Assembly: GCA_023415515.1 (NCBI GenBank)
Contig: JAEZKH010000369.1
Span: forward strand, 1-10,219
Direction: 5' to 3'
From: Actinomycetes bacterium
GTDB lineage: Bacteria; Actinomycetota; Actinomycetes; Mycobacteriales; Mycobacteriaceae
Length of the DNA stretch: 10,219 nt
Both the position numbers and the translations under genes were made by a program. Of this stretch, positions 1-6,989 are shown piece after piece. How positions within the stretch are numbered: the first letter of the stretch is position 1; every line of letters starts with the position of its first letter. Under the pieces are notes generated by a model. That model was given only the letters and a program-made list of their open reading frames with translations. It searched no databases and was not told the origin of the DNA.

Positions 1-336
1 CGCCGCTTCGTCGGCTTCGGCCCGTGCCGCCGCGGCGGCGGCCTCGGCGTCCAGTTTGTCCTGCTGCGCCTTCTGCGCGGCGGCTTCGGCGATCCGGCGC
101 AGGTGATCGGCTTCCACCAGCTGCATCGTCGGCGAAAGCCGTTGTCTGGCCTGGCCGTTGCGTGACCGACGATCGAGCAGCTCACGCTCGGTCATGGCGG
201 CGACCGCAACCAGCTCCGCCGGCGGCGTCTGACCACGGCGCTTGGCCGCTTCCACCGCTTCCGCTGCGGCGCGGCGCGTCAGAGATGCCCACTCGTCGAC
301 GCCGAGATCCTGGATGTGGCTGTGCAGCGACGTCAT
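1..336 (-). CDS. Ala/Glu-rich predicted coiled-coil protein, 3'-truncated by window edge
   Basis: I do not recognise this gene. It is an open minus-strand frame that starts at the ATG at 336-334 and has no stop before the left edge, so 112 N-terminal codons are visible. The protein begins MTSLHSHIQDLGVDEW. After a mixed first part it turns into a run dominated by Ala, Glu, Arg and Gln from about residue 80 (AEAAAQKAQQDKLDAEAAAA), which suggests a long helix or coiled coil. There is no signal peptide or membrane segment in the visible part. Its ATG overlaps the TGA of the upstream membrane-anchored gene in an ATGA tetranucleotide (336-333), so the two are probably translationally coupled and work together. 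The low-complexity composition could make a chance frame look open in GC-rich DNA. The ATGA junction and the more ordinary first 80 residues argue that it is real. Confidence 0.6.
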   Translation of the reverse strand, partial: MTSLHSHIQDLGVDEWASLTRRAAAEAVEAAKRRGQTPPAELVAVAAMTERELLDRRSRNGQARQRLSPTMQLVEADHLRRIAEAAAQKAQQDKLDAEAAAAAARAEADEAA

Positions 337-920
337 CGCCGATGTCGCCGCCCGTCGCCCGCCATCTCCGCTGTCGACGCCGAAGATTCACCCGGTGACG
401 GCTTCTTTTCCGGCTTGTCTTCCTGCGCTTCGGTGGGCTGTTGCCGTGCGGCCGGTGACGGCTGCGGTTTCCGTTCACCGGAGGGTGCGCCGACGCCCGC
501 GACGTCGGAGAGCGGGCCACTCTGCTGCGCCAATATCCGGGCGAACTGATTCTGGTAGGCGGAGACGGCGTCGGCGAGCGTTTCGTCCTCGAGCCGCTCG
601 GCGTCGCGGAGCAGTCCCCTCAGTGTCGCCATCGCGAGCTCCGGTCCCAGCCCCAGCGTGGCGCCCTCGCCTGCCGCCGGTTCAATCCCTGCGGTATCGA
701 CCAGCCACTGGAACGTCTGCCAACTCTGCTGTGAGGCACGTGCGGCCTGCTCGGCGTCGAGTGCCTCCTGCTGAAACTGCTCGCGCTGGTCCAACTCCCG
801 GTCGAGTCGTTTGCCCGCCCGCCGGACGGCATACAGCACAGCTCCGAGCACGATCAAGGCCGCGACCAGGATCGTCGCACCGACGAACCCTGGCGAGACG
901 ATGAACTCACGCAGCGGCAC
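333..920 (-). CDS. Membrane-anchored coiled-coil protein of unknown function (195 aa)
   Basis: I do not recognise the family. The GTG start at 920-918 is preceded by a good ribosome-binding site (AGGGGAGG, about 5 bases upstream). Residues about 12-33 (VGATILVAALIVLGAVLYAV) form one hydrophobic segment followed by RRAGKRLDR, so the positive-inside rule puts the C-terminal part in the cytoplasm. Residues about 38-70 are Glu/Gln/Ala-rich and probably helical or coiled coil. A second helical region, about 85-135, is followed by a Pro/Lys/Glu/Ser-rich disordered tail ending in GDGRRHRR. There are no catalytic motifs. It lies 81 bases downstream of the alpha/beta hydrolase on the same strand and overlaps the next coiled-coil gene by 4 bases (ATGA). 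The architecture, an N-terminal anchor with a cytoplasmic helical body, resembles scaffold or envelope-associated proteins, but that is only an inference. Confidence 0.75.
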   Translation of the reverse strand: MPLREFIVSPGFVGATILVAALIVLGAVLYAVRRAGKRLDRELDQREQFQQEALDAEQAARASQQSWQTFQWLVDTAGIEPAAGEGATLGLGPELAMATLRGLLRDAERLEDETLADAVSAYQNQFARILAQQSGPLSDVAGVGAPSGERKPQPSPAARQQPTEAQEDKPEKKPSPGESSASTAEMAGDGRRHRR

Positions 921-1001
921 CAGAGCCTCCCCTTGCCCGCGGATTACCAGTCATCCGCCCCATTCTGCCGTATCAGTGCGCTGGGCCACCGCACGATCTG
1001 G

Positions 1002-2261
1002 TCACGAAGTCACCCGCCGCACCACTCGCGGAATCGCCGCAGGCAGCGCGGATTCGATGACCGCGGCTGCACCGAGGCCGGCGACCAGGAGCCGGATGCC
1101 GATGCTGGCGGGGACCGCGTCCAGCTCTTGACCACGCGTGGCGAGCGCGGAGATGTCGCCGCCGTAGAGCGTTTCGACGATCTCCAGGGCGGCGCGTTCG
1201 CGTGCGTCGATGATGCTGTGCCCTGCGGTCGGCAGGTCGACGAGAACGGAATTCGGGATAAGCGACACGATCTGTTCGGCGACGGCCCGTGGTGTGATCA
1301 GGTCACGTCCGCCGGAGATGACGACGGTGGGCCAGCCGTACTCCGGCATCTCTGCCGCGAGATCATAGGGCTCAGCGTCGAAATCCAAAGGCTGTGATGC
1401 CATTTCACGGAAGGCCACGGCCGGGTCCAACGGTTTCCCGTCCGGTGTCGCGCCGTAGTTGAGTTCACGAAACCCGATGCGTCCCACCAGGTCCGGTTCG
1501 TGGCGATATGGCGCCTTGCGTTCGAAGAGAAACCTCGATGCTTGATCGAGCACGGTCCACAGCGCTCGCCTGTCCTGCAGCAACAGATCGAGTTGGCGTG
1601 CCAGCATCGCCGGTCCGGCCAAGCCGTACACCGCTGCAGTCAGTTGACCTGCGGCCGGGGTCAACACGCCGTCGTCGACGAGCTTTCGCACCTTCGGAGC
1701 CAGTTGCGCTGTCTCAGGGACACCTCCGTCCCAGAGCACGCGACGGGTTTCGTCGCGCACGGCGTCGATGTCGTCAGCTGACAGCAACGGCGAGTCGAGC
1801 ACCATACCGTGCACCCGATCCGGATGCCGCACACCGACTCCCGCGGCCAGATACGTGCCATAGGACGTGCCGTAGACAACCGCCTTGTCGACTTGGGCGT
1901 CGTCGAGAACCGCGGCGACATCGCCGACGGCCTGCTCGATGGTGAGCGCTTCGGGCGGCAGATCTGCGCCGCGGTCGTCGTGGCGCGACATGCCGACGCC
2001 GCGGTGGTCGATCATGATCACGTCGAGTCCCCGTGCCGCGGCGTGCCTGCGCAGGCGCCGGTACAGCGCGATCGACGCGGCACCAGGTCCGCCGGGGATG
2101 ACAACCAACGGATGGGCTGACTTCTTGCCGGTGCGCACATAGAAGAGGTCGAAGTGCTCGTCGCCGTCGGGCGTCACCGGCCTGCGCACGGGACGCACAC
2201 CGGGCATCGCGGCCAGTTTGTCGTGCACGCGGCGACGCTTGGCGTTCATCGTCATCGCCAA
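1002..2261 (-). CDS. Alpha/beta hydrolase, peptidase S33 / proline iminopeptidase-like
   Basis: A 419-residue alpha/beta-hydrolase, probably cytoplasmic, that would cleave an N-terminal residue from peptides or hydrolyse a related amide or ester; the substrate cannot be read from the sequence. The oxyanion-hole motif GGPG is at about 57-60, typical of S33 aminopeptidases. The nucleophile elbow GTSYG is at 131-135 (Ser133), the acid is Asp320 in SGGRDLITP, and the His is His348 in TAGHSI, so the triad is complete and correctly ordered. The cap region is about 160-300. The C-terminus (about 388-412) has a hydrophobic stretch, IGIRLLVAGLGAAAVIESAL, that is unusual for a soluble S33 enzyme and may attach the protein to the membrane. 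The start is uncertain: TTG at 2261 has a G-rich site (GGGGG) about 8 bases upstream, while the ATGs at 2255 and 2249 are further away. It is divergent from the DUF1622 gene. Confidence 0.85.
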   Translation of the reverse strand: MAMTMNAKRRRVHDKLAAMPGVRPVRRPVTPDGDEHFDLFYVRTGKKSAHPLVVIPGGPGAASIALYRRLRRHAAARGLDVIMIDHRGVGMSRHDDRGADLPPEALTIEQAVGDVAAVLDDAQVDKAVVYGTSYGTYLAAGVGVRHPDRVHGMVLDSPLLSADDIDAVRDETRRVLWDGGVPETAQLAPKVRKLVDDGVLTPAAGQLTAAVYGLAGPAMLARQLDLLLQDRRALWTVLDQASRFLFERKAPYRHEPDLVGRIGFRELNYGATPDGKPLDPAVAFREMASQPLDFDAEPYDLAAEMPEYGWPTVVISGGRDLITPRAVAEQIVSLIPNSVLVDLPTAGHSIIDARERAALEIVETLYGGDISALATRGQELDAVPASIGIRLLVAGLGAAAVIESALPAAIPRVVRRVTS

Positions 2262-2281
2262 CCATTCTGCCCCCGCAGCAA

Positions 2282-2291
2282 TACCGCGGTA
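2282..2291. repeat. 10-bp perfect palindrome in the divergent promoter region
   Basis: TACCGCGGTA is a perfect palindrome midway between the divergent starts of the hydrolase (2261) and the DUF1622 gene (2327). It lies just upstream of the plus-strand -10 element. It could be an operator half of a small regulator. It is short enough to occur by chance in GC-rich DNA. Confidence 0.3.
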
Positions 2292-2292
2292 A

Positions 2293-2298
2293 TAGAGT
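2293..2298 (+). promoter_or_regulatory. Probable -10 element for the DUF1622 gene
   Basis: TAGAGT fits the mycobacterial SigA -10 pattern TANNNT. Transcription would start near 2305, leaving a short leader of about 22 bases that contains the GGGG ribosome-binding site in front of the GTG at 2327. No convincing -35 hexamer is seen, which is common in mycobacteria. This is inferred from pattern and position only. Confidence 0.4.
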
Positions 2299-2326
2299 CG
2301 CGGGACGGATCGACGACGGGGACACG

Positions 2327-2731
2327 GTGAACTTGCAGCAGTTCTTCGAACGGGCCACCCAGGCGTTCGAAATCTTGGGGGTCTCGTCGATGGTGCTCGG
2401 AACGGGCTATGCCATCGGTCTGGCCGTGCTGACCTGGCGGCGAACCGACGGCGCCAGAGCGTTCAAGACGCTGCGCAATTCGATCGGCGGCGCGATTCTG
2501 CTCGGTCTGGAACTGCTCGTGGCCGCCGACATCGTCAAGACCGTCACGTCGAAACCGTCACTCGAAGACGCCGCGATCCTGGGGATGATCGTGCTCATCC
2601 GCACGGTGCTCAGCTTCACCATCGAAGTCGAGATCGACGGCGTCGCGCCGTGGCGCAAGGCGCTGACGTCAGGCCCCGCGGTGTTGGCGCGCACAACCCG
2701 CGATGCGCGCGCCGACCCGCAGCAGGCCTAG
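2327..2731 (+). CDS. DUF1622-type small integral membrane protein
   Basis: A 134-residue membrane protein of unknown biochemical function. Three hydrophobic segments are visible: about 15-37 (IEGV-like start, then VLGTGYAIGLAVLTW), about 52-71 (GGAILLGLELLVAADIVKTV) and about 81-99 (AAILGMIVLIRTVLSFTIEV). The segment LGLELLVAADIVKTV, followed by an ILGMIVLIRTVLSFTIEVEIDG-type region, is the pattern I associate with the DUF1622 family, and the length fits. The GTG start at 2327 has a GGGG site 5 bases upstream; no ATG lies nearby in frame. It stands alone on the plus strand. Its TAG stop shares a CTAG with the stop of the convergent GMC oxidoreductase gene, so there is no intergenic terminator. 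The Arg/Asp-rich tail after residue 118 is probably cytoplasmic. Confidence 0.8.
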   Translation: MNLQQFFERATQAFEILGVSSMVLGTGYAIGLAVLTWRRTDGARAFKTLRNSIGGAILLGLELLVAADIVKTVTSKPSLEDAAILGMIVLIRTVLSFTIEVEIDGVAPWRKALTSGPAVLARTTRDARADPQQA

Positions 2732-4272
2732 CCCGCCCACGCGCGGATCAGGTCGGCGGCTTTCTCCCCGATCAGCACGCTCGGCGCGTGCGTGTGCCCT
2801 CTCACGATCGCGGGCATCACCGACGCGTCGGCCACCCGCAACCCCTCGACGCCGCGAACCCGCAGTTGCGGGTCGACCACGCTGGCGTCGTCCCTGCCCA
2901 TGCGGCACGTGCCGACAGGGTGATAGAGCGTTTGTGAGCACTCGTTGATCGCGCGCTCGTAGGTTTCGTCGTTGAGCGTCGTCGCGCCGAGCGGACGCGC
3001 AATCCTGCCGAACACGCCGCCCAACGCGGGTGATCGAGCGATTTGCGCGCTCATCTGCAGGCCTGAGATCAGTGCCGCCCGGTCTGCCCCCGCGTCGTCA
3101 CTGAGATATCTCGGATCGATGATCGGCTTGTCCAACGGGTCCGCCGACCGCAGCGCGATGTGCCCCCGGCTACGAGGCTTCACCAGGATGGGTCCCATCG
3201 CAACCGCATGCCGGTCATACGGGTCGCCGATGCCCTCCTCGAAGAACGGGGCCGGTGCGAAGATCAGCTCCAGATCCGGCACGTCGAGATCCGGTCTGCT
3301 GCGCACGAAACCATACGCCTCACCGACATTCGACGTGAGCATGCCGCGGCGGCGAAGCAGGTAGTTGAGCAGCTGGGCCGGCTTCTCCGCAGCGAACAGC
3401 GAATCGCCGGGCACGTCGAATCCCATCGGCACCGCGAGGTGATCCATCAGGTTCCGCCCCACCTCGGGCAGGTCGGAGCGGACTTCGATGCCGTGGCGGG
3501 CCAGTTGGTCCGGGTCACCGATACCCGACAGCATCAGAAGCGCCGGGCTGTTCACCGCACCGCAGGCGAGAACGATCTCGCGCCGGGCCAGAACGACGCG
3601 GCGCTGGCCGAGTTGGTGAAACTCGACCCCGACCGCGCGCCTGCCGTCGAACACCACCTTGGTGGCGGTGGCTTCGGTTTGCAGGGTCACATTCGGCCGG
3701 CGCAGGGCGGGCCTCAGGTAGGCGTCTGCCGTGCTCCACCGCGCGCCGCGACGCTGGGTCACGACGGTCTCGCAGAAACCCTCGGGCGCATCGCAATTGG
3801 GATCCTCGATGGCGTAGCCGCAGTCACGGACGGCCGTCAGCCACGCTGCCGTCGAACTTCGTGGGCTTCGCTGCGGCGAGATGACGAGTGGACCTTGTTC
3901 GATTTTCTCGAAGTACCTCGAGACGTGTTCGAAGTCCCAGTCCTCACCTACGAGCACACCCCACTCGTCATAGTCGGCGGCGAACCCGCGCACCCACATC
4001 ATCGCGTTCATCGACGAACAGCCGCCGAGCATCTTGCCACGCGGCCAATAGATTTCGCGTCCGTCGAGCTGCTTCTGCGGCTCAGTCAGGTAATTCCAGT
4101 CGACCTCGCTGCGGAACAACTTCGAAAAGGCGGCGGGGATCCGAATGAACTTGTTCTTGTCGGTGGGTCCTGCTTCGAGCACCACGACCGAGGTGGCCGA
4201 GTCGGAGCTGAGCCGATGGGCCAGCACCGCCCCTGCCGAGCCCGTTCCCACGACGATGTAGTCGGCTTCCAC
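2728..4272 (-). CDS. GMC-family FAD-dependent oxidoreductase (choline dehydrogenase-like; Rv1279 ortholog)
   Basis: A 514-residue flavoenzyme that would oxidise an alcohol with FAD as cofactor; the substrate and electron acceptor are unknown, and choline is only the family default. The FAD-binding Rossmann motif is at the very N-terminus (VVGTGSAGAVLAHRL, Gly9-x-Gly11-x-x-Gly14), with Glu33 in VVLEAGP for the ribose. GMC signature 1, PRGKMLGGCSSMNAMMW, is at about 78-93. Signature 2 is CGAVNSPALLMLSGIG, mid-protein. The catalytic His is His451 in HPVGTCRMG, and the partner position is filled by His493/His495 in GHTHAPS. There is no signal peptide, so it should be cytoplasmic. The GTG start at 4272 puts the FAD motif at the usual distance. 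It begins 27 bases after the stop of the SbcC-like ATPase with no terminator between, so it is probably the last gene of that operon, an order also found in M. tuberculosis. Confidence 0.92.
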   Translation of the reverse strand: MEADYIVVGTGSAGAVLAHRLSSDSATSVVVLEAGPTDKNKFIRIPAAFSKLFRSEVDWNYLTEPQKQLDGREIYWPRGKMLGGCSSMNAMMWVRGFAADYDEWGVLVGEDWDFEHVSRYFEKIEQGPLVISPQRSPRSSTAAWLTAVRDCGYAIEDPNCDAPEGFCETVVTQRRGARWSTADAYLRPALRRPNVTLQTEATATKVVFDGRRAVGVEFHQLGQRRVVLARREIVLACGAVNSPALLMLSGIGDPDQLARHGIEVRSDLPEVGRNLMDHLAVPMGFDVPGDSLFAAEKPAQLLNYLLRRRGMLTSNVGEAYGFVRSRPDLDVPDLELIFAPAPFFEEGIGDPYDRHAVAMGPILVKPRSRGHIALRSADPLDKPIIDPRYLSDDAGADRAALISGLQMSAQIARSPALGGVFGRIARPLGATTLNDETYERAINECSQTLYHPVGTCRMGRDDASVVDPQLRVRGVEGLRVADASVMPAIVRGHTHAPSVLIGEKAADLIRAWAG

Positions 4273-4299
4273 CGCCGCAGTTTATGAGGTGACGTCGCG

Positions 4300-6921
4300 C
4301 TATGCGGACAGTTCGATGTGGTGGGCGGCGCCGACGCTCTGGTACCGCTGCGGGCTGCAGGTCAGCACGATGACCTGTCCGTCGCCGCCGACCGCGTCGA
4401 ACACCGCGCCCATCTTGACGAGCCGCTCGGGATCGGTGAACCCGAGTGCGTCGTCGATGACGACGGGGACGCTGTCCTCCTTGGCGACCAATGCCGCAGA
4501 GGCCAACCGGGCGACGATGCCCAGCTGCTCCTTGGCGCCGCCGGACAACGAATCGTAGGGCACCGTGCGCCCCGACAAGGTTCGGCTGCAGATTCGCAGT
4601 TCGCTGTCGATGTCCACCTCGAACGTCTCCCCGAACACGATGCGGCCCAATCGCTCCACCTGGCGGCGGAACGGGTCGACGTAGCGCAACCTCGTGGCGT
4701 CGCGGTGCCGCGCCATCACCGACCGCAGCAGCTCGGCCGCCCGCGCCCGCCGGTGCACCTGCAGGTATTCGGCCTCGGCGTGTTCGCGTTCGGTTTCTGC
4801 GGTGTCGAGCTGGCACTTACGTCCCTCGGTGCCGTACACCTTCAACTGCGCGGTGACCAGTCGTAGCGCATCGGCTGTCTCGTCGTGACGCTCGCTCAAC
4901 GCGTCGACGCGACGGAGCGCTTCGTCGAGCGTGGCGGCGACGGCCTCCGGTGCGCAGCGCGCCAACTCCTCGCCGAGACCCGCGACCAGCCCGGTGGCGC
5001 GTCTGGCCTTTTCCATGTCGGCCTGCGCCTTGCCGAGAAGCGCGTCGTCGGAGACCGTCGCCCGCTGCTGCGCCAAACGGTCGCGATCCACGGTCAACTC
5101 CGACAGGCACGCCGTCACCTTCTCCTGCGCGATGCTGGACTCCCGCGCCTTCTCCGCCAGCCGTTTCGCTGCGGCCTCGGCCACCTTCCGATGCGTTTCG
5201 CACTCCGCAATCGCCTTCTGCTGTGCGGCGGTGGCGGCGTCGAGTTCCGCGCGGGCGGCGGCCGCATCGACGGGCGTGTCGCTCTCGCTCGCGGATCCCG
5301 CTTCGGAGAGCTCTGTGAGCCTGGCACGAAGCGCATCGAGCTCATCGTCGCCGGTCAGGCCATGAATCGTCGCGGTCAACCTGTCGCGAGCCGCCTCCAG
5401 TTCCCTGCGCCGTTGATCGAGGGCACGCGCGCCGGCGACATCTTCTGATCTGGCTGCCGAGAGTAGTTGCCCGAGAATCTGTTTCGCAGCGTCGAGCGCC
5501 ACCTGCGTATCGGCGGCGGGGGCTCCGGGCACCACCCGCGCGGACAGCACACCCGGTACATCGATTTCGGTGACCGTCGTGGCATGCGCCGTCCACACGC
5601 CGCCGGCCGGCAGCGTGACGGTTTCACCCGCGACCAACAGGTCGATGTCGGTGGCGGCGACGATCTCGATGTGCGCCGACGCCAACTGGGCTCGTCCCTC
5701 GGCGCGCTCGAGGTCTGCGGCGGCGGCGTCGATCTCACGCATCAACGCATCGGTGAGCGCTATCGGCTCCAGCTCGCGCCGGATGCGCGCGACGTCGGCC
5801 AGCGCCGCGTCGATCTTGGCGAGCCGGCGGGAAAGCCGCTGCGCCTCGTCGCGGTCGGACTGCCGATCGAACGCGCGGCGGGCGGCTTCGACACGGTCCT
5901 GGGCTGCCTGCACGGCCGCTCGCGCCTCCGCGGCGGCCACCTCGGCGGCTTCCTGCACCTCCGATGCGGTGAGCTCGTTCTGATGCGCCTGGGCGGCGGC
6001 CTTCTCGAATTCGGTGATCGCCGCGGTGCGTTCATTGACTTCGGCCTGCAGCGTGCGGCGTTCGTTCAGCGCCGCCATCGACGCCGCGAGGGTGGCGTCG
6101 GCGGCCGCTGCGACGACCTCGGCCTGCTCGAGTTCCCGCGACAGCGCCGCCACCTGCTCGGCCGCCGAACTCGCGGCCGCCAGGCGTTTCGCCGCCTCGT
6201 CCCGCTCGACCGTGAGCCGCTCGAGGTCGGCGTTGAGGGTGGCGTGCGCGCGGACGGCGTCGTCGACTTCTGCGACCGCGGCCGCACACCTGGCCACCTC
6301 GTCATCGGCGGCGCGCATCCGCTTGGTGGCCGCAGCCCATTCGCCCGTCGGTCGTCCGGTGGGGGTGAAATACCGCAGGTACTCCGCCTCGATCCGGTCG
6401 ATCAGCAACGGTTCGGCGCCCGAAAGCCGGACCGCATCGCCCGCCGCCACGTCCAGTGCCCGCGAGAGCGCGTCACAGCCCGACAGGTCCACCGCGGCCG
6501 TCGACGCCGACTGCAGTACTCGTTGCGCCTGCCACAGCGCCACGTCGACGGTCTCGTCGAGGATCGCGCGCACTCGGTCGTGGGCTTCGTCGCCGGTGAG
6601 CTGTTCGCGACGGGGCGCGAGCACCGTCAGCGCCGTCTCGGCTCGCTTGTGGAAACGCTTCCGATAGACGAACCGGTAAGGGCCCGTGCTGATCTCGGCG
6701 GTGACCTCCGCGCCGACGTCGGCGTGCGTCGGCTTGACCTGTTTGACTTCCTTCTTGGTGGAGCGGTCCTTCGACTCCAACAGCAGGTCGAGAGCCTCGA
6801 TCAGCGACGACTTGCCGACCTCGTTGGCACCGCAGACGACGACCACCCCGTTGTCCGGGAACTCGAGTTCGCGATGGGTGATGCCGCGATAGTTCGTCAG
6901 CACCAAGCGGTGCAGCCTCAT
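4300..6921 (-). CDS. SbcC/Rad50-like (YhaN-type) coiled-coil ATPase, Rv1278 ortholog
   Basis: An 873-residue SMC/Rad50-class ATPase, expected to partner the upstream metallophosphoesterase in DNA end processing or repair. The N-terminal head begins MRLHRLVLTNYRGI with Walker A GANEVGKSS at 31-39. Long Ala/Glu/Arg-rich coiled coils follow at about 180-405 and 470-740. The C-terminal head has the ABC signature LSGGAKEQ near 790 and Walker B VPVVIDDALGF near 817-827, then the D-loop (DPERL) and an H-loop-like VIVLTCSPQR. Between the coils is a beta-rich, coil-breaking segment (about 412-465, including LLVAGETVTLPAGGVWTAH), and no CxxC zinc hook is present. I chose the ATG at 6921 because it overlaps the preceding mini-ORF's stop (ATGA), has GAGG about 8 bases upstream and gives the family's N-terminus. 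A TTG at 6975 would only add an Arg-rich extension. The length is close to the 875 residues I recall for Rv1278. Confidence 0.93.
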   Translation of the reverse strand: MRLHRLVLTNYRGITHRELEFPDNGVVVVCGANEVGKSSLIEALDLLLESKDRSTKKEVKQVKPTHADVGAEVTAEISTGPYRFVYRKRFHKRAETALTVLAPRREQLTGDEAHDRVRAILDETVDVALWQAQRVLQSASTAAVDLSGCDALSRALDVAAGDAVRLSGAEPLLIDRIEAEYLRYFTPTGRPTGEWAAATKRMRAADDEVARCAAAVAEVDDAVRAHATLNADLERLTVERDEAAKRLAAASSAAEQVAALSRELEQAEVVAAAADATLAASMAALNERRTLQAEVNERTAAITEFEKAAAQAHQNELTASEVQEAAEVAAAEARAAVQAAQDRVEAARRAFDRQSDRDEAQRLSRRLAKIDAALADVARIRRELEPIALTDALMREIDAAAADLERAEGRAQLASAHIEIVAATDIDLLVAGETVTLPAGGVWTAHATTVTEIDVPGVLSARVVPGAPAADTQVALDAAKQILGQLLSAARSEDVAGARALDQRRRELEAARDRLTATIHGLTGDDELDALRARLTELSEAGSASESDTPVDAAAARAELDAATAAQQKAIAECETHRKVAEAAAKRLAEKARESSIAQEKVTACLSELTVDRDRLAQQRATVSDDALLGKAQADMEKARRATGLVAGLGEELARCAPEAVAATLDEALRRVDALSERHDETADALRLVTAQLKVYGTEGRKCQLDTAETEREHAEAEYLQVHRRARAAELLRSVMARHRDATRLRYVDPFRRQVERLGRIVFGETFEVDIDSELRICSRTLSGRTVPYDSLSGGAKEQLGIVARLASAALVAKEDSVPVVIDDALGFTDPERLVKMGAVFDAVGGDGQVIVLTCSPQRYQSVGAAHHIELSA

Positions 6922-6989
6922 GCGCCGACCTCGCAGGCGCTGTCGACGCATACCGCGCCGATGATTCGCTCGCAAGCGTCTTCGCTCAT
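6918..6989 (-). CDS. Possible 23-residue Cys-containing mini-ORF between the nuclease and ATPase genes
   Basis: A small frame begins at the ATG 6989-6987, encodes 23 residues (MSEDACERIIGAVCVDS, then ACEVGA) and stops with TGA at 6920-6918. Its start overlaps the stop of the SbcD-like gene in an ATGA, and its stop overlaps the start of the SbcC-like gene in another ATGA, so all three frames are chained. A GGGGA ribosome-binding site lies about 6 bases upstream of its ATG. Three Cys at 6, 14 and 19 are notable in so short a peptide. It could be a genuine microprotein, a coupling leader that carries ribosomes from one gene to the next, or a chance frame in the 64-base gap. There is no known family to assign. 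Confidence 0.45.
   Translation of the reverse strand: MSEDACERIIGAVCVDSACEVGA

Noticed and set aside
242..904. A 220-codon Arg/Ala/Pro-rich frame on the plus strand
   Set aside because: Opposite the membrane-anchored coiled-coil gene, which has a good ribosome-binding site, a membrane segment and an ATGA junction.
3160..4287. A 375-codon open frame on the plus strand
   Set aside because: Antisense to the GMC oxidoreductase, whose motifs are complete; biased Arg/His composition and no recognisable domain.
5100..5230. Zinc-hook cysteines in the Rad50-like coiled coil
   Set aside because: Cys occur singly (for example in AECETH and TACLSEL), about 30 residues apart and not as CxxC at the apex.
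6922..6975. TTG start for the SbcC-like protein at 6975
   Set aside because: It adds 18 mostly Arg residues before the conserved MRLHRLVLTNYRG; the ATG at 6921 has a ribosome-binding site and an ATGA junction.
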